Source: Bacillota bacterium (GTDB lineage: Bacteria > Bacillota > Desulfitobacteriia > Desulfitobacteriales > JAJXUE01). From it: DNA of 52,334 nt. Position 1 is the first letter of the stretch. Every line of letters begins with the position of its first letter. Both the position numbers and the translations under genes were made by a program. This document shows positions 8,421 to 16,429 of this stretch, piece after piece. The notes under the pieces are model-generated. The model saw only the letters and a list, made by a program, of their open reading frames with translations. It was not told the DNA's origin and did no database searches. The DNA is taken from positions 1 to 52,334 of the forward strand of contig JAJZPO010000008.1 of assembly GCA_021811155.1 (NCBI GenBank), read 5' to 3'.

Positions 8421-9527
8421 ATGCTCAAACTCAAGCGGCTGAGAACGACCTTTGCTACCACAGAGGGCCGCCTGAAAGCGGTAATCGTTACTATGGGCTC
8501 GATGGTTTTGTTTCTGGCTCTGGCGGTTGGCGCTTTGGAGGTGACCAGTACACCGGTTTTTTGCTCGACCTGCCATGAGATGAGTCCCGAGTATTACACC
8601 TGGCATGCTTCGGCTCACAGCAATATCGCTTGTGTAGACTGTCACGTGCAGCCGGGGGTGAATAACTTCATCAGCCACAAGATCGAGTCGCTGAAACAGG
8701 TGTACTTGCATTTTACCGGGACATATGTCACCCCGATTGCGATCAGCGACCCGATTCCCAACTCCGTGTGTGAAAGATGTCACGATATGACCACGCGGGT
8801 AACTTCTCCTTCGGGGGACATCAAATTTCCTCATACTACTCACCTGGATAAAGGGGTTCAGTGCGTAACCTGTCATGCCGGCGTGGTTCACGGCAACATT
8901 GAGGAAAAGGGCTTTACCGCCATGACCGATTACACGAAATGGAATTCCTATGTGGGCGCAGCCTATGTCTCAGGCGATTTCACCAAACTGCAGATGAGCC
9001 AGTGTATTGACTGCCACCAGGAAAATGGTGCTCCAACCACTTGTGAAACATGTCACACGAAGATCACAAAACCGCAATCCCACATGAACTCCAGTTGGCT
9101 TACCCTGCACGGGCCCCAGGCGCAGCAAGACATCCAGGCCTGCAATCAGTGCCATTCGGTTACCCTCAAATATGGGGTCATCCCGACGGATGATTTCAAA
9201 GCCGCTGATTATGCCAGGGCCAACACCTTTTGCAACGGCTGTCACGCCCAAAAGCCGGCCGGCCACACCGCTGACTGGCGGGCCACTCACCCCGGACCGG
9301 CTAAAGCCAATCCTGACGGCTGCCTTACCTGCCATGACCAGACGCCGCCCAGAAAGGGCAGCGCCGCTCCGGCACAGGTTTTTTGCGGCCAGTGCCACGA
9401 TGACAAGCATTCGCCTCCGCCTTTTCACCCGGTGCCGGTACCGCCTTCGGGCTATGACCGGAAACTGTGCGGGACATGCCATGATGCCAGGATTTGTGAA
9501 AACTGCCACGTGAAAGGCAGCCCTTAA
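8421..9527 (+). CDS. Membrane-anchored 12-heme c-type cytochrome, cassette A
   Basis: The 368-residue product has a single N-terminal membrane helix (about residues 18-42), an NapC/NirT-like first pair (CSTCHEM, CVDCHVQPG) and twelve CXXCH motifs in total. The C-terminal third is specific: KHSPPPFHPVPVPPSGY followed by CGTCH and CENCH close together. It probably takes electrons from menaquinol and passes them to the exported hexaheme cytochrome of the same cassette (inference). ATG 8421 with AAGGTG upstream is preferred over GTG 8394. It is followed by TPR, NHL and hexaheme genes. The paralogue at 13387 is very similar; the one at 24368 is more distant. Confidence 0.92.
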   Translation: MLKLKRLRTTFATTEGRLKAVIVTMGSMVLFLALAVGALEVTSTPVFCSTCHEMSPEYYTWHASAHSNIACVDCHVQPGVNNFISHKIESLKQVYLHFTGTYVTPIAISDPIPNSVCERCHDMTTRVTSPSGDIKFPHTTHLDKGVQCVTCHAGVVHGNIEEKGFTAMTDYTKWNSYVGAAYVSGDFTKLQMSQCIDCHQENGAPTTCETCHTKITKPQSHMNSSWLTLHGPQAQQDIQACNQCHSVTLKYGVIPTDDFKAADYARANTFCNGCHAQKPAGHTADWRATHPGPAKANPDGCLTCHDQTPPRKGSAAPAQVFCGQCHDDKHSPPPFHPVPVPPSGYDRKLCGTCHDARICENCHVKGSP

Positions 9528-9567
9528 GACTGGACGCTTTACCTTGACGCTTTAAAGGAGGATAAAC

Positions 9568-10263
9568 ATGTCTGATCTGACTATGCCGGCTGCGGCGCCG
9601 CAGGACGAGCCGCTCAAGGGAAACGCTGCGGACACGGTGAGCCTGGGAAAAGGAATCGGCATCATCTTGCTGGTGACTGTTCTATTAGCTGGGATTGGCA
9701 TGGGAGCCGGAAAGTACTTCTTCTGGAACAGGTATGACACCGGCAGCAAGCTTGAACGTGAATTTAAGGACAACATGGACAGGGTAAAGGCTGACCCCAC
9801 CAATCCGCTCAACCATGTTCAGCTGGGATGGGACTACTATCTTCTCAATAAAAACGATGCAGCTGTGGGTGAATTCAAGAAAGCCCTCTCCCTGGACCCG
9901 CGCAACTATGCTGCCTTTTATGACGAAGGGCTGGCATACATGAACCTAAAAAATTTCGACCAGGCGGCAGAAAGCCTGAAAAGCGCTGTTCAAATCGTGC
10001 CCAATGCTTTTCCGCCTCATTTGAACCTGGCCATAAGCTATTTCAAACTTGCCAAATATGATGACGCGCTGAAGGAACTGTCCCTGGCCTACAAAGCCAA
10101 TCCAGGTTCGCCGGAAACCATGTACTGGCGCGGTATGGTTTACGAAAAGCAGGGCAAGTTCAAGGACGCGCAGCAAGAGTACCAGACAGCGGTCAACTTT
10201 GATCCGGGCTACAAGGATGCCAGGGATGCCTATGCGCGCGTCTCCAGGCTGGTGAAAAACTAA
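9568..10263 (+). CDS. Membrane-anchored tetratricopeptide repeat protein, cassette A
   Basis: The 231-residue protein has a cytoplasmic tail rich in Ala and Pro (1-30), one membrane helix (about 31-52) and, outside, about four TPR units (residues 75-225; for example NAAVGEFKKALSLDPRNYAAFYDEGLAYMNL). TPR arrays bind other proteins, so a role in assembling the cytochrome complex is likely but unproven. AAAGGAGG precedes the ATG. It lies 40 bases after the 12-heme gene. The copy in cassette B is nearly the same over the TPR part, which points to a recent tandem duplication. Confidence 0.9.
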   Translation: MSDLTMPAAAPQDEPLKGNAADTVSLGKGIGIILLVTVLLAGIGMGAGKYFFWNRYDTGSKLEREFKDNMDRVKADPTNPLNHVQLGWDYYLLNKNDAAVGEFKKALSLDPRNYAAFYDEGLAYMNLKNFDQAAESLKSAVQIVPNAFPPHLNLAISYFKLAKYDDALKELSLAYKANPGSPETMYWRGMVYEKQGKFKDAQQEYQTAVNFDPGYKDARDAYARVSRLVKN

Positions 10264-10320
10264 GCCAAAACAGTGAACTCGTTCAACTAAAGTTGAAATG
10301 AAAGCGGAGGCCTTAAAACT

Positions 10321-11340
10321 ATGGCAAGCGTTGAAGTGACACCGCGACCAAAACGGCAAATAAAGAAGCGCGATATCAAGATTGCTGTAATAACTATCTT
10401 CTTGCTCTTCTTAGCCATATTTGCTTATTTCTACTGGACGGACCGCAATCCGTTCCAGGTAGTTGGCAATGCGATCGGGCCTGTGACGCCGCCTACCCCT
10501 CTCTTCGGGATCTATGGCTCCGGTACTATGGGACCGTTGAAAAACCCCATGGGCGTGACCGTAACTGGCCGGAGGATTTTTGTGACCGATACAGGCAACC
10601 ACCGGGTGGCAGTCTTTGACTATGATGGGAACCCGCTCTACACCTTTGGCAAAGAGGGGAGCGGCAAAGGCCAATTTGGCTTCCCCTACGGCATTACGGC
10701 GGACAATTCAGGTCTTTTGTATATAGCTGATTTGTATAACGGCAGCATTGCGGTTTATACCCAGGCCGGTCAATTCGTTAAGTACTTCCTTGACCCTAAA
10801 GCCAACCTGGTCAAGCAGCCTGCGGGGATATTCTTTGACAGCAGCACCAACAGCATTTTTGTTACTGATGTGGCCCTGAACAAAGTGATGCAGTTTGACC
10901 TGAACGGCAAAAAGCTCCTGGAGATGGGGGCAAGGGGCAACGGCGCGGGTCAGTTGCTCTCACCCAACGATGTCTGGGTAACGGGCAATAACATCATTGT
11001 GTCCGATACCGGCAACGACCGGGTCGACGTATTTGACCGCAGCGGCAAATACGTCGGTCTCAACCTGGGAGACGACCAGAATCTGGGTCCGGCCAAATCA
11101 GCCTTCGTTAACACCCGGGGTGTGGTGGTGGACGGCCGCGGCACGTTGTTTGTAGTGAGCAATCTGACGGACAAGGTCTATGCCTTCGCTAAGGACGGGC
11201 ACAAACCCTACCCGCCCTTCGGCTCCCTCGGTCAGGGCAATGACCAGTTCAGCCTGCCGAACGGCGCCTTTGTGGACAACCAGGGCCGGCTCTATTTCGC
11301 CGACACCATGAACCAGCGGGTAATGGTTTACCAGGATTAG
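10321..11340 (+). CDS. Membrane-anchored NHL-repeat beta-propeller protein, cassette A
   Basis: This 339-residue product has a short basic N-terminus, a signal-anchor helix (about 20-40) and roughly six NHL repeats (about 65-339) with the typical VTDTGNHRVAVFDYDGNPLYTFG pattern shifted through the sequence. It should fold as a six-bladed propeller outside the membrane. NHL propellers bind partners or ligands; there are no haem motifs. It ends in NQRVMVYQD, as does the cassette B copy. It is third in the cassette, 57 bases after the TPR gene, with a TTCAAC/GTTGAA hairpin and GCGGAGG in the gap. Confidence 0.9.
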   Translation: MASVEVTPRPKRQIKKRDIKIAVITIFLLFLAIFAYFYWTDRNPFQVVGNAIGPVTPPTPLFGIYGSGTMGPLKNPMGVTVTGRRIFVTDTGNHRVAVFDYDGNPLYTFGKEGSGKGQFGFPYGITADNSGLLYIADLYNGSIAVYTQAGQFVKYFLDPKANLVKQPAGIFFDSSTNSIFVTDVALNKVMQFDLNGKKLLEMGARGNGAGQLLSPNDVWVTGNNIIVSDTGNDRVDVFDRSGKYVGLNLGDDQNLGPAKSAFVNTRGVVVDGRGTLFVVSNLTDKVYAFAKDGHKPYPPFGSLGQGNDQFSLPNGAFVDNQGRLYFADTMNQRVMVYQD

Positions 11341-11393
11341 CCCAAGGGTTAAGCCTGGTAAACCTGGCATAAAATGCCCTTCCTCCGGGGTAC

Positions 11394-11409
11394 AGGTGGA
11401 AAACCACTT
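11394..11409 (+). promoter_or_regulatory. Small hairpin before the hexaheme gene, cassette A
   Basis: AGGTGG-AAAA-CCACTT hairpin in the NHL-hexaheme gap, followed by TTGCCATATTAGCA and an AAAGGGGGTG ribosome binding site. The same place in cassette B has AGCGG-GGAAA-CCGCT, with the paired bases changed together. Confidence 0.45.
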
Positions 11410-11498
11410 GCCATATTAGCAAATTCGGTCTCGGAAAGGGGGTGAGGAAAATGAGACGACTCACGCTAATATCCACACACAATATTGGAGGGAAAAAA

Positions 11499-12995
11499 GT
11501 GAAAAAGATCAGTCTGATCCTGGCTCTGGCGTTAGTATTAGTAGTGGCTTTTGCAGCAAGCGCTTACGCTGACTATACTAACTTCTACGGTGGTTACAAT
11601 GTCTCCGCCAACGGCGTAACAACCGGCCAATCCACCAACTGGGGCGGCGGCGCCAGTTCGATTCAAAACAGGAGCGCGTTGAATATCAACCCCACTACCG
11701 GCGGATGGGGCCAAACAACGAATCCCACTGCGGTTTACCTGCCTGGCAATCCTTCCCAGCAGCCTGTTCACAGCGACTACCAAGCCAACACCGATGCCTG
11801 CGCGGCCTGCCACGCAGTCCACACCGGCAACGGCGACGCCCTGACCCAGTGGAACACCGCGGGACTTGCGGGTATCACCAATGTCTGTATGGCCTGCCAC
11901 GACGGTACGGTTACCAAAACCTACAACGTCATTGCCGGTACTTTCGCCGCGTCTGACACCGGCGCAACCGAACCAAACAACGGCGGCCTGTTCGCTGTAG
12001 TCTATGAGGGCAACACCAACAGCGCTTCTGAACACAACGTGTTTGCCGGTTTGCTCACCAGCGCAGCCTATGGCGGAGCAAACCCGAACGACATCGTTCA
12101 AACCAATGTGACAACCACTACGGATACAGCCGGAAACACCACTGCGGTTGCCGACAGCCACGGCAACTGGGATATCGACTTCGATTGCACGGCTTGCCAT
12201 ACCCCGCACGGCCAAGGCGGCAATGCCCGGATCCTGAATCCGAACCCCAACTATGTGATGACCAACGGCCAGGCGCCTGCAAAAGGCACCACAACCACTA
12301 CGGAAACAGCCGCACTTTCGGCTGCTGCATCCTATGCGCTGAGCGGCAGACCTATTTTGGGATATCCCTATGGCTTTACCGTAAAAGTTGGAACTACCTC
12401 TCTGGCCGAGTATCAGGATTACACCATATCTCTCGATCCGACTTCGGGCAACGCCGTTATCAACTTTAAGAACCCTCAGACAGGTGCCCTCACAGTCAGC
12501 TATACCGCAGCCTTGGCTGTACGGATGAATGTGGCCAACAAGCTGACATCAGCGGAAGCGGTCACATATGAATCCGGTATCAACAAGTTCTGCGGCGCCT
12601 GCCATACAGACTACAATACTGAAAACGTTACCGATCCCGCCGGCACCCTAAACGGTACTTACAGCAGCCATACCCGCCACCTTGTAGGCATGACCGCCTC
12701 CTCTTCCGCACGACAAGCCAGAGGCCTCAAGTTCCAGTATCCGGTTGGCTCGTCCAACCCGGCTGCAGCCAGCGGCGGCCAGGTTACCTGTCTGACCTGC
12801 CACTACGCTCATGGCACTGACCAAAGCAGGTGGCAAGCCACAGCAAACTCTTCGGGCATCAGCGCCTACAATTCATCTGAGCTGGCCGGTTCCTCCCGCC
12901 TGAAACGACTCCCGAACATGGGCGTTTGTGAAGCTTGCCATGAAAAAGGCACCGGCGCCTTCAGCGGCGGCTTCAACGGTCAAACCGCATTCTAG
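11499..12995 (+). CDS. Secreted hexaheme c-type cytochrome, cassette A
   Basis: The product (about 498 residues) begins with a clear signal peptide, MKKISLILALALVLVVAFAA then SAYA. It has six CXXCH motifs: CAACHAVH, CMACH, CTACHTPH, CGACH, CLTCHYAH and CEACH. The CXXCHXXH form, with a nearby His that can serve as axial ligand, is typical of doubled-CXXCH cytochromes. Between haems 3 and 4 lies a beta-rich insert of about 100 residues. GTG 11499 with GGAGGG is chosen because it gives a compact signal peptide. An in-frame ATG at 11451 with an even stronger AAAGGGGGTG would add 16 residues. It is the presumed terminal, exported electron carrier of the cassette. Confidence 0.88.
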   Translation: MKKISLILALALVLVVAFAASAYADYTNFYGGYNVSANGVTTGQSTNWGGGASSIQNRSALNINPTTGGWGQTTNPTAVYLPGNPSQQPVHSDYQANTDACAACHAVHTGNGDALTQWNTAGLAGITNVCMACHDGTVTKTYNVIAGTFAASDTGATEPNNGGLFAVVYEGNTNSASEHNVFAGLLTSAAYGGANPNDIVQTNVTTTTDTAGNTTAVADSHGNWDIDFDCTACHTPHGQGGNARILNPNPNYVMTNGQAPAKGTTTTTETAALSAAASYALSGRPILGYPYGFTVKVGTTSLAEYQDYTISLDPTSGNAVINFKNPQTGALTVSYTAALAVRMNVANKLTSAEAVTYESGINKFCGACHTDYNTENVTDPAGTLNGTYSSHTRHLVGMTASSSARQARGLKFQYPVGSSNPAAASGGQVTCLTCHYAHGTDQSRWQATANSSGISAYNSSELAGSSRLKRLPNMGVCEACHEKGTGAFSGGFNGQTAF

Positions 12996-13044
12996 GCTCG
13001 TTTTCTTCGGGTTTCAACATTGCACAACTTTCTATGCTTCTTTT

Positions 13045-13077
13045 GGCGCTCCAACTTAGTGTTGCGGCGCCTTTTTT
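13045..13077 (+). terminator. Rho-independent terminator of cassette A
   Basis: GGCGCTCCAAC / GTTGCGGCGCC stem followed by six T. Confidence 0.85.
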
Positions 13078-13103
13078 ACACCTAAAACAAAAGCTCAAAG
13101 CGA

Positions 13104-13173
13104 CTCGACACAAACCGACAAATAATGAGCTTTATATGTCGAATAGAAGTATAATATGTCGGAATTTGTTGGG
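13104..13173 (+). promoter_or_regulatory. Conserved promoter/operator of cassette B
   Basis: TGTCGAA at 13137-13143, six bases, TATAAT at 13150-13155, TGTCGGA at 13157 and TGTTGGG at 13167. This is the same order and phasing as at 8290. Two further near-matches on minus, CTCGACA (13104) and ACCGACA (13114), are ten bases apart. Another exact TGTCGAA lies at 13337-13343. Confidence 0.55.
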
Positions 13174-13335
13174 AAAATTGCAAAGGAATTACAGGGGTTA
13201 AGGCGAAATATTAAGTATCGAAATAGAGTGAATCAACGAAGTTCACACAGATAGAAAAAGAATTGTAGAAAGTTGTGCAAAATGGTGCAATGGAAATCAC
13301 TCCTAATCCCTTACTGGGCGACAGAAGGTGAGTGG

Positions 13336-13386
13336 ATGTCGAAAATTCTACAGGGCCGCTCGGGCGATATGCAGAGGGTGATTTAA
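13336..13386 (+). CDS. Possible 16-residue leader peptide before the cassette B 12-heme gene
   Basis: ATG with GAAGGTG upstream encodes MSKILQGRSGDMQRVI and stops at TAA, directly followed in the same frame by the TTG start of the next gene. It may allow reinitiation or translational coupling. It is too short to recognise by homology. Confidence 0.35.
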   Translation: MSKILQGRSGDMQRVI

Positions 13387-14499
13387 TTGCTGGCGAGGTT
13401 GAAAGCAAGCCTGAAAACAACGGAAGGCAAGTTGAAAGCATTCATTGTTCTTTCAGGTTCTGCAATTATGTTCTTGGCGCTGACCATCGGAATTCTGCAG
13501 CTGACCAACACGCCGCTCTTTTGCTCCAGCTGCCATGAGATGAGGCCTGAGTACTACACCTGGAAAGGGTCGGCTCATAGTCAGGTTGCTTGTGTAGAAT
13601 GTCACATACAACCCGGAGCCGAGAACCTGGTAAAGCACAAAATCGAGTCCTTAAGTCAACTTTATCTGCATTTTACCGGCGCCTATGTCACGCCGATTGC
13701 GGTCAAGGAGCCGGTCCCCAACTCAGTGTGTGAAGGCTGTCATGACATGGCAAAAAGGGTTACCACTCCTTCGCAAGATATCAAGTTTCCTCACACAACT
13801 CACCTGGATAAAAAGGTTCAGTGCGTAACCTGTCACGCAGGGGTGGTGCACGGCAGCATTGAGGAAAAGGGTTTCACCGCCATGACGGATTACAGTAAGT
13901 GGAATGCTCCGGTTGGCGCTGCTTATGTATCCGGCCCGGCCTCCAAGTATTTTACCAAACTGCAGATGAACGATTGCGTTGAGTGCCATAAAGAGAATGG
14001 AGCGCCCACAAGTTGTGATACCTGCCATACGAAGAGGGTTAAACCTCAGTCGCACCTGGCTCCAACCTGGCTTACTCAGCACGGCCCTCAGGCAGAGAAG
14101 GACATCAAGTCCTGTAATGAGTGCCATTCTGTTACGTTGAAATACGGCGCAATTCCTACCGACAATTTTTCCGCCAAAGATTACGCCAGGGCAAACACCT
14201 TCTGTAACAGCTGCCACGCCAATAAGCCGGCCGGACATACCGCGGACTGGCGGGCAATCCACCCTGGGCCGGCCAAGGCTGACCGCAACGGCTGCCTTAC
14301 CTGCCACGACGAAAACCCGCCGCGCAGCGGCAGCGCCGCTCCGGCCAGGACATTCTGCGGCAGATGTCACGTTGAAAAGCATTCACCCCCGAAGTTTCAT
14401 CCCGTCCCCGTTCCGCCCGCGGGCTACCAGCGGAGTTTGTGCGGCGCCTGCCACAACAGCAATGTCTGTGAAAACTGTCACGCGAGCACAGCCACATAG
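13387..14499 (+). CDS. Membrane-anchored 12-heme c-type cytochrome, cassette B
   Basis: The 370-residue paralogue of the 8421 gene has the same layout: one membrane helix (about 16-40), an NapC/NirT-like CSSCHEM start, and twelve CXXCH motifs ending in CGACH and CENCH. The TTG start has GAGGGTG six bases upstream, and the N-terminus (MLARLKASLKTTEGKLKAF) aligns with the cassette A protein, which supports this unusual start. Presumed role: menaquinol-linked electron export. The many synonymous differences from cassette A alongside strong protein similarity suggest an established duplication under selection (inference). Confidence 0.92.
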   Translation: MLARLKASLKTTEGKLKAFIVLSGSAIMFLALTIGILQLTNTPLFCSSCHEMRPEYYTWKGSAHSQVACVECHIQPGAENLVKHKIESLSQLYLHFTGAYVTPIAVKEPVPNSVCEGCHDMAKRVTTPSQDIKFPHTTHLDKKVQCVTCHAGVVHGSIEEKGFTAMTDYSKWNAPVGAAYVSGPASKYFTKLQMNDCVECHKENGAPTSCDTCHTKRVKPQSHLAPTWLTQHGPQAEKDIKSCNECHSVTLKYGAIPTDNFSAKDYARANTFCNSCHANKPAGHTADWRAIHPGPAKADRNGCLTCHDENPPRSGSAAPARTFCGRCHVEKHSPPKFHPVPVPPAGYQRSLCGACHNSNVCENCHASTAT

Positions 14500-14526
14500 G
14501 CTCTTTACAAGGTGAGGAGGATACAC

Positions 14527-15228
14527 ATGACAGATCTGACCATACCGGCCTCAGCGCCGCAAAATACGCCCGGCTCGCCGGGACCAAAAAATACAGGCAC
14601 TGTAAGCCTGCAAAAAGGCATCGGCGTTCTCTTGCTGGTAACCGTCCTGTTTACCGCAATTGGACTGGGGATCGGGCACTTCTTCTTCTGGAACAGGTAT
14701 GACAAAGGCACACTCTTGGACCACGAATTTGCGGACAACCTGGCCAAGGTCAAGGCAGATCCCAACAATCCGCTTAACCATGTGCAGTTGGGCTGGGACT
14801 ATTTCCTCATGAACAAAAATGAGAACGCCGTGGGAGAGTTTAAAAAAGCGCTGTCCCTCGACCCCAAAAACTATGCGGCGCACTATGACCTGGGCCTTTC
14901 CTATATGAGCCTGAAGCGCTACGACCAGGCGGCGGAAAGTCTGAAGAACGCGATCCAGATCGTACCCAACGCCTTCGATCCGCACCTCAACCTGGCTATA
15001 AGCTACTTCTACATCGCCAAATACGACGACGCTTTAAAGGAGTTGTCCCTGGCTTACAAAGCTAATCCAGGCTCGCCGGAAACCATGTACTGGCGCGGCA
15101 TGGTGTACGAAAAGCAGGGCAAGTACCAGGATGCCCTGCAGGAATACCAGACTGCGGTTAATTTCGAACCCAATTATGCCGATGCCAGGGAGGCCTACGC
15201 ACGCGTAGCCAAACAGGTCAAGAAATAA
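14527..15228 (+). CDS. Membrane-anchored tetratricopeptide repeat protein, cassette B
   Basis: The 233-residue paralogue of the 9568 gene has a short Pro/Ala tail, a membrane helix (about 33-55) and TPR units from about residue 75. The stretch SLAYKANPGSPETMYWRGMV is identical in both. ATG 14527 with GAGGAGG is preferred over the in-frame upstream reading from 14512. It lies 27 bases after the 12-heme gene. Probable scaffold for the cytochrome complex; no enzymatic motif. Confidence 0.9.
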   Translation: MTDLTIPASAPQNTPGSPGPKNTGTVSLQKGIGVLLLVTVLFTAIGLGIGHFFFWNRYDKGTLLDHEFADNLAKVKADPNNPLNHVQLGWDYFLMNKNENAVGEFKKALSLDPKNYAAHYDLGLSYMSLKRYDQAAESLKNAIQIVPNAFDPHLNLAISYFYIAKYDDALKELSLAYKANPGSPETMYWRGMVYEKQGKYQDALQEYQTAVNFEPNYADAREAYARVAKQVKK

Positions 15229-15280
15229 GCAACGAAAGTGGGTGAACGGCCCTGCTCAAGGGTCAGGGCCGGATTAAAGT

Positions 15281-16300
15281 ATGGCGAGTGTTGAGAACGC
15301 TGCAAGACCGAAGCGGCAGATAAAAGTAAGGGACCTGAAGCAGGTGATGCTGGTCATTCCGCTCATCTTAACCGCGGTATTCGCTTATTCTTACTGGACA
15401 GGCCAGAACCCGTGGAACAAGGTGAGAGGGGTCCTGGGCCCTGCCACTACGCCCAGCCCGGTTTTTGGGATTTACGGTTCTGGGAACATGGGCCCGCTGA
15501 AACAGCCCATGGCTGTAGCGGAAGTGAACCGCAAGGTATTTGTGTCGGATACCGGGAACCACAGGATAGCTGTTTTTGATTATGACGGCAACCCTCTCTA
15601 TACCTTCGGCGCTCAGGGGAGCAGCCAGGGACAGTTCAGCTTTCCCTATGGCATCACGGTGGACGGTTCAGGCCAAATCTATGTGGCTGACCTCAACAAC
15701 GGCAACATTCAGGTCTTCAGCCAGAACGGCAAGTTCCTGAAGTACTTCCTCGACCCTAAGACCAACCTGGTGAAGCAGCCCGCCGGGCTCTTCTATGACC
15801 AAAGCAGCAACAGCATCTTTGTCACCGATGTGGCGCTCAGCCAGGTCCTGCAGTTTGACATAAACGGCAAGAAACTGCTTGAGGCGGGTAAAAGGGGGAG
15901 CGGCATGGGAGAATTGCTCTCGCCCAACGCTGTGTGTGCAGCCGGAGACAATATCATCGTCTCCGACACCGGCAACGATAGGGTGGAGGTGTTCGACCGG
16001 AGCGGCAAGTGCTTGGGTATAAACCTGGGGGACCAGCAAAACCTGGGCCCGGCCAAATCAGCCTTTGTCAATACCAGGGGGGTAGCGGTGGACGGCCGCG
16101 GCACATTGTTTGTGGTCAGCAACCTGACCAACAAGGTCTTCGCCTTTGACAAAGAGGGCCACAAGCCTTATCCGCCTTTCGGCTCCCTGGGCCAGGGCAA
16201 CGACCAGTTCAGCCTCCCCAACGGGATATTCATCGACGGCCAGTCAAGGCTCTACATCGCCGATAGCATGAACCAGCGCGTCATGGTTTACCAGGACTAG
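15281..16300 (+). CDS. Membrane-anchored NHL-repeat beta-propeller protein, cassette B
   Basis: A 339-residue protein, exactly as long as the cassette A copy and highly similar, with a basic N-terminus, a signal-anchor (about 20-40) and six NHL-type repeats. Repeat signature examples are VSDTGNHRIAVFDYDGNPLY and VSDTGNDRVEVFDRSGKCLG. The extracytoplasmic propeller probably docks a partner of the cytochrome relay. The ribosome binding site is weak, so expression may be coupled to the TPR gene 52 bases upstream. Confidence 0.9.
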   Translation: MASVENAARPKRQIKVRDLKQVMLVIPLILTAVFAYSYWTGQNPWNKVRGVLGPATTPSPVFGIYGSGNMGPLKQPMAVAEVNRKVFVSDTGNHRIAVFDYDGNPLYTFGAQGSSQGQFSFPYGITVDGSGQIYVADLNNGNIQVFSQNGKFLKYFLDPKTNLVKQPAGLFYDQSSNSIFVTDVALSQVLQFDINGKKLLEAGKRGSGMGELLSPNAVCAAGDNIIVSDTGNDRVEVFDRSGKCLGINLGDQQNLGPAKSAFVNTRGVAVDGRGTLFVVSNLTNKVFAFDKEGHKPYPPFGSLGQGNDQFSLPNGIFIDGQSRLYIADSMNQRVMVYQD

Positions 16301-16323
16301 CGCTCCGAGCATATCCAGGGTAA

Positions 16324-16338
16324 GAGCGGGGAAACCGC
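16324..16338 (+). promoter_or_regulatory. Small hairpin before the hexaheme gene, cassette B
   Basis: AGCGG-GGAAA-CCGCT hairpin at the same place as 11394-11409, followed by the shared TTGCCATATTAGCA and AAAGGGGGTG. Confidence 0.45.
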
Positions 16339-16429
16339 TTGCCATATTAGCAGATTCCGTCTCAGAAAGGGGGTGTGCAAGATGAGACGACCCAGGCTAA
16401 TATTTGACCAGAACAATGGAGGGAAAAAA

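Noticed and set aside
11341-11498. c-di-GMP or other known riboswitch before the hexaheme genes
   Set aside because: Multiheme cytochromes are often under such switches, but the conserved core of the GEMM/c-di-GMP-I type is not present; only a small hairpin and strong ribosome binding sites are seen.
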